Of a stretch of 7,896 nt of DNA, positions 1 through 6,360 are shown piece after piece. Each line of letters starts with the position of its first letter. Position 1 is the stretch's first letter. Made by a program: the position numbers and the translations under genes. The notes under the pieces were generated by a model that worked only from the letters and a program-made list of their open reading frames with translations, was not told the origin of the DNA and searched no databases. Source of the stretch: Actinomycetota bacterium (GTDB taxonomy: Bacteria > Actinomycetota > Actinomycetes > Acidothermales > Acidothermaceae); NCBI GenBank assembly GCA_003134755.1, contig PLCK01000210.1, positions 1-7,896 on the forward strand. Reading direction: 5' to 3'.

Positions 1-98
1 CCCGCTCGAGCCGAGAAGGACACCCCCTTGAGCGCGCGGATCGCGCCGTACCGCACCTCGATGTTCTCGACCTCAACCATCACGTCAGCGTCGGTCAC
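1..98 (-). CDS. livF: LivF-type branched-chain amino acid ABC transporter ATPase, N-terminal fragment
   Basis: Only the first 32 codons are in the window; the gene continues past the left edge. The visible residues run from a short polar leader into VEVENIEVRYGAIRALKGVS, the first beta strand and A-loop (Tyr17 stacks on adenine) of an ABC ATPase. The Walker A motif would follow just outside the window. The GTG start at 98 overlaps the livG TGA stop by four bases (GTGA) and has a GAGGTG ribosome site five bases upstream, so I prefer it to the in-frame ATG at 80. Being last after livK-H-M-G, it should be the second ATPase, pairing with LivG to power import. LivF is assigned from gene order and the N-terminal sequence; the fragment is too short to show catalytic motifs. 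Confidence 0.85.
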   Translation of the reverse strand, partial: MTDADVMVEVENIEVRYGAIRALKGVSFSARA

Positions 99-1042
99 GG
101 GTTCACCTCGCCGTCGTCCCGAGTGTCTTCCGGCGTGGCCTCGAGGGGTGCCTCGGTCGTACCTTCGATGAGTTGGACGTCGGGGGCGGCCGCCGCCTGT
201 GCGGCAGCCTCTTCGGCGGACGTCCCGAGATAGGCCGCGATGACCGCGGGATCGCGTTGAATGGCGGCGGGGGCGCCTTCGGCAATCTTCTCCCCGAAGT
301 TCAGCACGACGATGCGGTGCGCAACCGACATCACCAGCTTCATGTCGTGCTCGATGAGCAGCACGCTGACCAACCGATCGGTGTTCACGCGCTGGATCAG
401 TTGCGCTAGTTCGCGCTTCTCGACCGGGTTGGTGCCGGCCGCGGGTTCGTCGAGAAGGAGCACGCCGGGGTTGGTCCCGAGCGCGCGCGCGATTTCGAGC
501 CGTCGCTGCTCGCCGTACGGCAGCGACGCCGCGAGCTCGTTGGCCTTCGGCGCCAGACCGACTTCGCCGAGGAGCTGGTAGGCGAAGTGTGTGCTCTCAC
601 GCTGCTCGCGGCGCTGCCACGGCAGACCGAGCATTGCCGAGATCGGACCCGAACGCTGGCGCGCCTCGATTCCCACCTGCACGTTCTCGAGTGCCGTGAG
701 CGCGGGGAACAACCGGATGTTCTGGAAGGTGCGGCCCACACCGAGATGGTTGACGACGTGGGTCTTCTTGCCGAGCACGCTCTGCGGCGGATCGCCGGCC
801 CGCCCCGACAGCATGATCGAACCCTCTTGCGGTGTGTAGACGCCCGTCAGGGAGTTGAACAGCGAGGTCTTGCCGGCGCCGTTAGGCCCGATGATTGCCA
901 GGATCTCGCCGCGGTACATCCGCAACGACACGTCGTTGAGGCTGGTCACGCCGCCGAATCGCAACGTCACGTGCTCGACGTCGAACACGATGTCGGACTC
1001 GTGGGCTTCGCTTCCCACGGTCACAGCCGTCATCGCGCTCAC
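95..1042 (-). CDS. livG: LivG-type branched-chain amino acid ABC transporter ATPase
   Basis: This is a cytoplasmic ATPase that hydrolyses ATP to drive uptake through LivH and LivM. Counting from the GTG (315 residues), the ABC motifs are complete: Walker A GPNGAGKT at 52-59, Q-loop Gln107 in RTFQN, a signature reading LPYGEQR at 174-180 (LSYG-like in relatives), Walker B VLLLDEP with Asp198 and Glu199, and switch His232. The typical family end, AAYLG, is near 273. A hydrophilic Ala/Glu-rich tail of about 42 residues follows and is absent from the roughly 255-residue E. coli protein. The start is uncertain. The GTG at 1042 overlaps the livM TGA as GTGA, like the flanking junctions, but the GAAGGG site is only 2 bases before it. 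An ATG at 1033 is 11 bases from that site and would give 312 residues. The frame stays open far upstream, antisense to nothing but inside livM, and that part is not coding. Confidence 0.95.
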   Translation of the reverse strand: MSAMTAVTVGSEAHESDIVFDVEHVTLRFGGVTSLNDVSLRMYRGEILAIIGPNGAGKTSLFNSLTGVYTPQEGSIMLSGRAGDPPQSVLGKKTHVVNHLGVGRTFQNIRLFPALTALENVQVGIEARQRSGPISAMLGLPWQRREQRESTHFAYQLLGEVGLAPKANELAASLPYGEQRRLEIARALGTNPGVLLLDEPAAGTNPVEKRELAQLIQRVNTDRLVSVLLIEHDMKLVMSVAHRIVVLNFGEKIAEGAPAAIQRDPAVIAAYLGTSAEEAAAQAAAAPDVQLIEGTTEAPLEATPEDTRDDGEVNP

Positions 1043-3282
1043 AGCCCTTCGCTGGCAGGCACAGCGCGGGTCTCGGACGATGGCGGCGAGCCCAAGCCGC
1101 CGAGTTCGGCCTTTCGGCGGCGAGCGGGGATGAGCCCGGCCGGTCGGAAGATCATCATCAGCAGGACGAGAGCGCCGATCCACATCTGACGGTCGTCGGC
1201 GGGGACCTGGTCCTTCAAGAACTCCGGCAGCCAGGTGAGCACAGCGGCGCCTGCCATGGCGCCGGGCAGCGAGCCCATGCCGCCGAAGACCACGTAGGCG
1301 ACAACCAGGATGGAGTTGTTCAGTACGAAGTTGTCGGGATTGAAATAGCCGATCTGACTCGCGAAGAACACACCCGCGAGGCCCGATGTCGACGCGCCGA
1401 TCGCGAAGGCGAGGAGCTTGACGCGCGGCGTGTTGATACCGCTGGCCTGCGCGGCAACTTCGTCCTCCCGGATCGCTGCCCAGGCCCGCCCGAGGCGCGA
1501 ACCTTCGAGGCGATAGAACAGGATCACGACGATGACGATGAGCGCCAGTAGCAGGTACCAGTACTGGAGGTTGTTGAGCCCCCAGGTGATGTGCACGGGA
1601 CCGATGTGCACGCGGGGGTGGGCAACCGCAGGAGAAGGCCCGCGCGTCGAGTTCGTGATGTTTCCCGGGTTGTTGACCGCTGTGATCCGGATGATCTCGC
1701 CGAACCCGAGAGTCACGATCGCCAGGTAGTCGCCGCGCAGCCGCAGCGTCGGAGCACCCAGAGCGACGCCGGCGATGATGCAGATCGTAATCGCGAAGGG
1801 AATCGCGAGCAGCGGCGTCATGTGCAACCACGCCGGCGGTTTGTGCGGCAGCGAACCGACGAGGTAGGCAGTCGTGTACGAGCCGATCGCATAGAACGCG
1901 ATGAAGCCCAGGTCGAGCAGACCGGCCCACCCGACGACGACGTTCAGGCCGATCGCGAGCAGCACGTAGACGCCGATCTCGCTGACCAGAACCTTCTGCC
2001 AGAACTCCGTCATCGTCGGCGGGAGGAACAGCGCGAGCACCACGCCGACGAACAGCAGATTCTTCGACGACCGCGAGGCGGTCCGCAACGACAGGCCGCC
2101 CTGGCTCTCGGACGGCACGAACGCGGTGTCTGGGGTGGACGGCGATGCCGAGCCTGTCGACGTCCGTGCTGCAGTTGCGGCGATGAAGCCGCCGGCTGCC
2201 ATCAGCCCGAAGCCCATGCACGCAAGCCACCCACCGGACCCGAGGTTCTGCCACGGGCCGGTCGCTGCGTCGACGTTGTTGTCGGCGCCAATCTTGCTGA
2301 TGTCGTAGAGCGTGACGACGGTGAGCAGGACGGCGACGACGCCAAGGCCGGCCGCGATCCAGCCCCCGAGTCGGAGCCGCAGGTACGTCGACGAGAGCGC
2401 TGTGATGGCGACCACGGCAAGCAACACCCAACCGAGCCAGGCAAGGTACTGAGAGCTGATCGGGGAGAGTCCATAGCCCGCGAAAAGGTCGTGGGTCGAG
2501 GAAAATGAGGCGTTGAGCCGCAACGGGGAGAACCACGCACTTGTCGTCATCGCGATGATGGTCGCCGCGGCACCGACTGCGGCGATCGGCAGGCCGGGGC
2601 GCCAGGCAAGCACCCGGTCGATCGAATCGCGTGCGTGGGTGGCTTGCTCGTGTGAGAGCGCTGCGGCACTGCATCCGACGGCCACGACAAGATACCCGAG
2701 CAACGTCGTGAATGCACCGAACGAGTGGTCGGCGACGTGTGAGAACGAGATGACGTCGTTGTGTGCGTAGAACGCGATGCCCCCGGCAACCACTGCGAAC
2801 GCTGCGGTCACCCAGGCGAGCATCCGATTTCGCTGCGCGACGGCGAATGCGGCGAGAACGGCGATGACGAGGAATTGCACCCAGTGCAGCCAGCTGAAGA
2901 ATGCCGTAGTAGCCGGTGACAGTCCCGACGTATTCGAGACCGCTCTGCTGACCGCACCGAACTTGGCGTTGCCGACCTGGTCATCCCAGCGCAACAGGAA
3001 TTGAGCTGCGATGACAGTCGTTAGGCCGGTGCACAGCGCGACAGCGCCGGGTCGGGTGAAGTACGGCGTGACCCGCGGCCAGTAGGTGACGAGTAAGAAC
3101 ATCAGGACGCCGATGCCGAGGAACACGAACACGCGAGGCTTGAAAACGGCCTGCCGGAACGCATAGCCGTAGTCGGCCTGGGTTCCTTCTTGCGGGCCGA
3201 TCATCACGGCGAGTACGAGCGAACCCGCGAGACAGGCGACGAGGCGTTTGAAGCCTGGCGATCGGAGCATGACGCGGTTCAC
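1039..3282 (-). CDS. livM: LivM-type permease with a ~400-residue polytopic N-terminal extension
   Basis: This is an inner-membrane permease subunit of the branched-chain amino acid importer, 747 residues long against about 300-425 in the family. Residues ~406-720 are the ordinary LivM core: GLNVVVGWAGLLDLGF (445-460), LRGDYLAIVTLGFGE (515-529), and the cytoplasmic loop contacting the ATPase around GRAWAAIREDE (598-608) with ASGI near 613, then FGGMGSLPGAMAG (666-678). Before it, residues 1-371 hold about ten hydrophobic segments (roughly 12-29, 51-68, 80-97, 135-149, 154-173, 190-208, 231-248, 283-299, 306-325, 352-371). A Ser/Thr-rich linker (~372-405) joins the extension to the core. Residues 77-208 and 228-371 look like two copies of one four-helix module. 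The extension's role is unknown to me. The GTG start overlaps the livH TGA as GTGA; no good ribosome site is visible, so translation is probably coupled. An ATG lies four codons in (3270). There is no internal stop or frameshift. Confidence 0.93.
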   Translation of the reverse strand: MNRVMLRSPGFKRLVACLAGSLVLAVMIGPQEGTQADYGYAFRQAVFKPRVFVFLGIGVLMFLLVTYWPRVTPYFTRPGAVALCTGLTTVIAAQFLLRWDDQVGNAKFGAVSRAVSNTSGLSPATTAFFSWLHWVQFLVIAVLAAFAVAQRNRMLAWVTAAFAVVAGGIAFYAHNDVISFSHVADHSFGAFTTLLGYLVVAVGCSAAALSHEQATHARDSIDRVLAWRPGLPIAAVGAAATIIAMTTSAWFSPLRLNASFSSTHDLFAGYGLSPISSQYLAWLGWVLLAVVAITALSSTYLRLRLGGWIAAGLGVVAVLLTVVTLYDISKIGADNNVDAATGPWQNLGSGGWLACMGFGLMAAGGFIAATAARTSTGSASPSTPDTAFVPSESQGGLSLRTASRSSKNLLFVGVVLALFLPPTMTEFWQKVLVSEIGVYVLLAIGLNVVVGWAGLLDLGFIAFYAIGSYTTAYLVGSLPHKPPAWLHMTPLLAIPFAITICIIAGVALGAPTLRLRGDYLAIVTLGFGEIIRITAVNNPGNITNSTRGPSPAVAHPRVHIGPVHITWGLNNLQYWYLLLALIVIVVILFYRLEGSRLGRAWAAIREDEVAAQASGINTPRVKLLAFAIGASTSGLAGVFFASQIGYFNPDNFVLNNSILVVAYVVFGGMGSLPGAMAGAAVLTWLPEFLKDQVPADDRQMWIGALVLLMMIFRPAGLIPARRRKAELGGLGSPPSSETRAVPASEGL

Positions 3283-4220
3283 GCGGCCCGCCCGAGGCGT
3301 TCGCCGAGAAGGCCGGTCGGCCGGAAGATGAGCACCATAACGAGGACGACGAACGCGACCACGTCAGTCCATTGGATGCCGATATGAGGGATCGGCGGGA
3401 CGAGCGCCTCGACCAGGCCGAGCAGCAGACCCCCCATCATTGCGCCGCGGATGTTGCCGATACCGCCGAGCACGGCCGCCGCAAAGGCTTTCGTGCCCTG
3501 GTCGAATCCGACGGTGTTGGAGAACGAGAACGCAGTGCCGAAAAGGAATCCGGCCGCACCGGCAAGTGCGCCCCCGATGACGAAGGTGCGCGAGATTGTG
3601 CGGTCGATGTCGATGCCCATCAACGCGGCGGTCGGCGCATCCTCGGCCACTGCGCGGATGCTTCGGCCGAGCTTCGTCTGAGCGACCAGCCTGTCAAGGA
3701 AGATCATCATGATCACGGCGGTAAGGATGATGACAACTTCGAACACCTGCACCCGCGCGGTGGAGATGCGCAGCACTTGGCGGTTCTGATCAAAGTACTT
3801 CGGGAAACCGTTCCCGCGGAACCGGTTGAAGAGCTTTCCGGCCAGTTGCGACAAGAAGAACGACGCACCGATCGCACTGATGAGGAACGCGAGCTTAGGT
3901 GCCCCCCGTCGTCGCAACGTGCGGTACGCGACGCGTTCAAGAGTCCACGCGACGGATGCGCCGGTCACCGCACCCGAGAGCAGGCCGATGACGATCACTA
4001 AAGGCACTGCCCAGCTCGGGGTGCCCTTGCCGTCACCGACGACCGCGTGGACGACGATGTAGCTGCCGAAGGCGCCGGACATGAAGACCTCGCTGTGCGC
4101 GAAGTTCAGGAGTTGCAGCACGCCATACACGAGGGTGTAGCCGAGGGCGATCAGCGCATACATCGATCCACGGGTGAGACCGAGCAGAACGTACGCCGGA
4201 ATCTGGTGTATGTAGTGCAC
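3279..4220 (-). CDS. livH: LivH-type branched-chain amino acid ABC transporter permease
   Basis: This is the first of the two membrane permease subunits, 313 residues long and close to the family norm (about 290-310). The N-terminal family signature is clear: GLTRGSMYALIALGYTLVYG (14-33) followed by LLNFAHSEVFM (37-47). The cytoplasmic ATPase-contact loop is LGRSIRAVAEDAPTAALMGI (184-203). The C-terminal half carries AAAVLGGIGNIRGAMMGG (247-264) and ends with IFRPTGLLGERLGR. Several hydrophobic segments span the length (for example 11-33, 71-93, 111-128, 160-176, 211-230, 246-270, 285-299). Translation starts at a GTG with a GGAGGT ribosome site six bases upstream. The gene follows livK across a strong hairpin and overlaps livM by four bases, so it is the first gene of the tightly coupled livHMGF block. 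The exact ligand (Leu/Ile/Val or another amino acid or amide) cannot be read from the permease. Confidence 0.96.
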   Translation of the reverse strand: MHYIHQIPAYVLLGLTRGSMYALIALGYTLVYGVLQLLNFAHSEVFMSGAFGSYIVVHAVVGDGKGTPSWAVPLVIVIGLLSGAVTGASVAWTLERVAYRTLRRRGAPKLAFLISAIGASFFLSQLAGKLFNRFRGNGFPKYFDQNRQVLRISTARVQVFEVVIILTAVIMMIFLDRLVAQTKLGRSIRAVAEDAPTAALMGIDIDRTISRTFVIGGALAGAAGFLFGTAFSFSNTVGFDQGTKAFAAAVLGGIGNIRGAMMGGLLLGLVEALVPPIPHIGIQWTDVVAFVVLVMVLIFRPTGLLGERLGRAA

Positions 4221-4226
4221 GCAGCG

Positions 4227-4232
4227 ACCTCC
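4227..4232 (-). promoter_or_regulatory. Ribosome binding site of livH
   Basis: GGAGGT on the minus strand lies six bases before the livH GTG. It fixes that GTG as the start and is the only strong ribosome site in the livHMGF block besides GAGGTG before livF. This fits livH being entered independently of livK while livM relies on overlap with the preceding stop codon. Confidence 0.8.
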
Positions 4233-4304
4233 AGGGCACTACGACGGGCGCGACCGTGCGCGAGCGAGTACGAGCGTGATCGTGCAAGGTCATGAGGCAA
4301 AGAT

Positions 4305-4340
4305 CAAGGGGTGCCCCGGCTTGGGCTGGGGCACCCCTTG
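4305..4340 (-). terminator. Perfect 13-bp hairpin between livK and livH (attenuator or processing stem)
   Basis: The arms CAAGGGGTGCCCC (4305-4317) and GGGGCACCCCTTG (4328-4340) are exactly complementary. One more A-T pair is possible at the base, and the ten-base loop can add G-T, G-C and C-G pairs to leave a four-base loop. The stem begins about 41 bases after the livK stop codon. On the livK-sense strand it is followed by ATCTTTGCC, a poor U-tract, so termination would be incomplete. In several binding-protein importers an intercistronic stem-loop after the binding-protein gene causes partial termination or protects the upstream mRNA. That is the likely role here, by position. I see no convincing new promoter between the hairpin and livH. 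Confidence 0.75.
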
Positions 4341-4381
4341 AGTCACATCAGGTGAAACTCGGATCTCGGGTCGAATCTGGG

Positions 4382-5566
4382 TCAGCTCTGGGTGTTGATG
4401 TCGCCCAACAGGCCGATCTTGCCGGCCTTCTGCTGGTACAGGTTGATGACCTGCGCCGATACTTCACCGCTCGGTTCGAACTTGATCTCGGTGGTGATGC
4501 CCTTGAAGTCGAGGGCGTTGACCGCTGCGAACACCTTGGCCCGGGTGGGCGAGGCGCCGGCGGCCTTGATCGCCGTCAGCATCGCGTTGGTAGCGTCGTA
4601 GGCCTCGGGGGAGTACGTCGACGGGTCGGTCTTGAACGCCGCGTTGTATGCAGCGCTGAAGTCCTTCGCCTGCGGCGCGACCGTCGCGTCGAGGCAACCA
4701 CACGAGAACAGCCAGTTGTCTCCAGCGTCGGCGGCGCCCTCGGTGAACTTCGAGGACTTGCCGCCGTTGCCGGTCATCGTCAGTCCGGTAAAGCCGGCTG
4801 CCTTCAGCGCCTTGGCGAACTGGGCGGCCTGGGTGTCATATCCGCCGTAGAACAGCGCGTCGTCGCCCGAAGCCTGAACCTGGTGCGCGATGACGCTGTA
4901 GTCGGTCGTCTTCGCGTCAACGCCCTGGCGCTCGCTTGCGACGCCCTTGGCCTTGAGCTCGGCCTCGACAGCGTCAGCAGCGCCCTTGCCGTAGTCGCTG
5001 AGGTCGTCGACGACGAACACCTTCTTGGCCTTCTTGGCCAGGTAGTCGCCAGCTTCCTTGCCCTCGAGCGAGTCCGGGGGAACGACCCGGTGGAAGGACT
5101 TGAACCCGAGCGTCGTCAGCGTCGGGTTGGTGGCCGACGGGCTGATGAGTACGAGGCCGGCAGCGTCGTAGGACGCACCGACAGCCTTCGTGGCACCGGA
5201 GAAACTTGGCCCGATGACGCCGAGGATGGCTGGGTCCTGCTGCAACGCGGTAGCCGCGGTCGGGGCCTTGGCCGGGTCACCGACGTCGTCGGACTTCACC
5301 AGCGCGACCTTGAAGCCATAGGTGTTGTTCGCGTTGGCCTGGTCGACGGCCAACTGGACGGCGTTGACCTCGTTGATGCCCAACTGGGCGTTGTCACCGG
5401 ATAGCGGCCCTTCGAAGCCGATCTTGATCGTGGCACCGCTGGCGGCTGAGCCTGAACTGCCGCCCGTAAGTCCGGATCCTGTCTTCTTCTTGCTGCTGCA
5501 GGCGGTCAGAGCAAGTACGCCTACCAGCCCTAGGACGCCGAGTCTGGCCAGCGAACGCTTGTACAT
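4382..5566 (-). CDS. livK: LivK/LivJ-type branched-chain amino acid-binding lipoprotein
   Basis: This is the extracytoplasmic solute-binding protein that captures the ligand and delivers it to LivH/LivM. It has 394 residues. The N-terminus is a lipoprotein signal: MYKRSLAR, a hydrophobic run, and lipobox LTAC with Cys23 as the lipidation site, then a Lys/Gly/Ser linker (~24-45). The mature part is a type 1 periplasmic-binding fold of the leucine-binding class: IKIGFEGPLSGDNAQLG (47-63), GVIGPSFSGAT near 116-126, VLISPSATNPTLT (139-151), and FHRVVPPDSLEGKEA (158-172). The ligand may be Leu/Ile/Val, but related proteins bind other amino acids, amides or urea, so specificity is inferred. The ATG at 5566 is chosen because AGGAGG sits seven bases upstream; a TTG one codon earlier is too close. 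Apart from Cys23 the only cysteines are Cys289 and Cys291, a CxC pair. Confidence 0.95.
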   Translation of the reverse strand: MYKRSLARLGVLGLVGVLALTACSSKKKTGSGLTGGSSGSAASGATIKIGFEGPLSGDNAQLGINEVNAVQLAVDQANANNTYGFKVALVKSDDVGDPAKAPTAATALQQDPAILGVIGPSFSGATKAVGASYDAAGLVLISPSATNPTLTTLGFKSFHRVVPPDSLEGKEAGDYLAKKAKKVFVVDDLSDYGKGAADAVEAELKAKGVASERQGVDAKTTDYSVIAHQVQASGDDALFYGGYDTQAAQFAKALKAAGFTGLTMTGNGGKSSKFTEGAADAGDNWLFSCGCLDATVAPQAKDFSAAYNAAFKTDPSTYSPEAYDATNAMLTAIKAAGASPTRAKVFAAVNALDFKGITTEIKFEPSGEVSAQVINLYQQKAGKIGLLGDINTQS

Positions 5567-5573
5567 CAAAGTT

Positions 5574-5579
5574 CCTCCT
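5574..5579 (-). promoter_or_regulatory. Ribosome binding site of livK
   Basis: AGGAGG on the minus strand lies seven bases before the ATG at 5566 and only four before the adjacent TTG at 5569. It therefore decides the start in favour of the ATG. It is a near-consensus site, the strongest in the operon, consistent with high expression of the binding protein. Confidence 0.85.
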
Positions 5580-5820
5580 ACGAGGTGGGTGTGCAGGTGT
5601 CGAAGTCTGCAGCACGACGATCGAACGCACTACGGCTACCCGGATTCGGAGCCCAGCCGCAAGCCAATCGTTATGCGCTCGCGTCCGCATCAGCACCGGC
5701 CCAGCCGGCAGGCGGTGCGCCCGTAGAGTGGATGGCGTGCAGGGTGGCACACCGGCCGGAGGCGGACAAGCGCCGTTACTCGATCGTGACGTCGGTCGGC
5801 CGGCCCCGGACGCAGCGACC

Positions 5821-5892
5821 CAAGCACCTTCGGCGCAGCGCGCCCATGCGCCTTCGGCGCAGCGAACCCGGGCACCTTTGGCGCCGTCCAAG
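5821..5892. repeat. Three imperfect 24-bp tandem repeats with mini-hairpins
   Basis: Units at 5821-5844, 5845-5868 and 5869-5892 share the core GCxCCTTCGGCG. The first two also share the CAGCG that follows; the third has CTTTGGCG and has drifted at its end. In unit 2 the core TGCGCCTTCGGCGCA is a perfect 6-bp stem with a TTC loop; in units 1 and 3 the equivalent stem has an A-C mismatch. The period is a multiple of three, so in the plus frame beginning at 5728 it reads as an eight-residue Ala-Pro-Ser-Ala-Gln-Arg repeat. I cannot show that this frame is translated. The array lies about 250 bases upstream of livK. Confidence 0.8.
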
Positions 5893-6099
5893 CCTTCCCC
5901 GGTCTTGGACGTTCTCTACTCGGTGCCCGGGTTCGTCGGGAGACACCGTAGCGACGTCGTCGTGGTCACGGCAAAGACTCACCGCTATTCGCCGAAAGAA
6001 TCGTCGCGCGGGCCGTCGGGACGTGGCCGGAGCGACCGAAGCGCGAAATCTGCAAGAACTTTGGGTAGCACCGCAAGAACGAAGCGTGATGCTCGATTC

Positions 6100-6165
6100 G
6101 GACAACTATCCCCGGATGCCCGCAATCCCGGCGCCAAGCCGACCCCGCCGGCCGGAAAGTTGTCC
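6100..6165. repeat. 12-bp inverted repeats bounding 66 bp
   Basis: GGACAACTATCC at 6100-6111 and GGAAAGTTGTCC at 6154-6165 are inverted copies matching at 11 of 12 positions, with 42 bases between them. CGATT occurs just outside both ends in direct orientation (6094-6098, one base away from the left arm, and 6166-6170, touching the right arm). The arrangement could be a hairpin-forming RNA element, a pair of protein-binding sites, or the remnant of a very small mobile element with a target duplication. It is too short to choose between these, and chance is possible. Confidence 0.5.
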
Positions 6166-6354
6166 CGATTAGCGCATTTATCGCCGACACGCCGGGCTTG
6201 TCCCCGTCATTGATCTTTCTTGTAGGAGGGGCTGCACATCTACCCAAAATCTCGCTACGCTCCGGCCAGCCGTACAGGTGTGGGGCATGTACTGCGGTGT
6301 TTGTTTGCGAGTTGGCCGGGGGTGTTGTACCGAAACGACCCATGGCTTCGCGCT

Positions 6355-6360
6355 GAGGAG
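6355..6360 (+). promoter_or_regulatory. Ribosome binding site of the GNAT gene
   Basis: GAGGAG lies five bases before the GTG at 6366 and supports that codon as the start. The next in-frame ATG candidates lie well inside the conserved N-terminal beta strand of the acetyltransferase fold. Confidence 0.75.

Noticed and set aside
1591..2508. 305-codon plus-strand frame opposite livM
   Set aside because: Its composition is Arg/Asp/Glu/Gln-rich, typical of an antisense frame in GC-rich DNA, and it lies wholly opposite the LivM extension and core.
1043..2674. Long minus-strand open frame continuing upstream of livG (859 codons in total)
   Set aside because: Upstream of 1042 it runs inside livM in another frame and is Arg/Asp-rich with no domain; only the livG part is real.
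4221..4304. TTGCAC on the minus strand as a -35 of a separate livH promoter
   Set aside because: No acceptable -10 hexamer lies 16-18 bases downstream.
4292..5404. 370-codon plus-strand frame opposite livK
   Set aside because: It is the antisense shadow of the GC-rich livK codons and shows no recognisable domain. livK has a lipobox, a ribosome site and family motifs.
5641..5700. Possible livK promoter (TTGCGG, 18-base spacer, TAGCCG on the minus strand)
   Set aside because: The -10 half does not fit TAnnnT, so it is no better than chance in this sequence.
5394..5891. Minus-strand frame running from the tandem repeats into livK
   Set aside because: It overlaps the livK N-terminus in the wrong frame; its repeats simply reflect the 24-bp DNA repeat.
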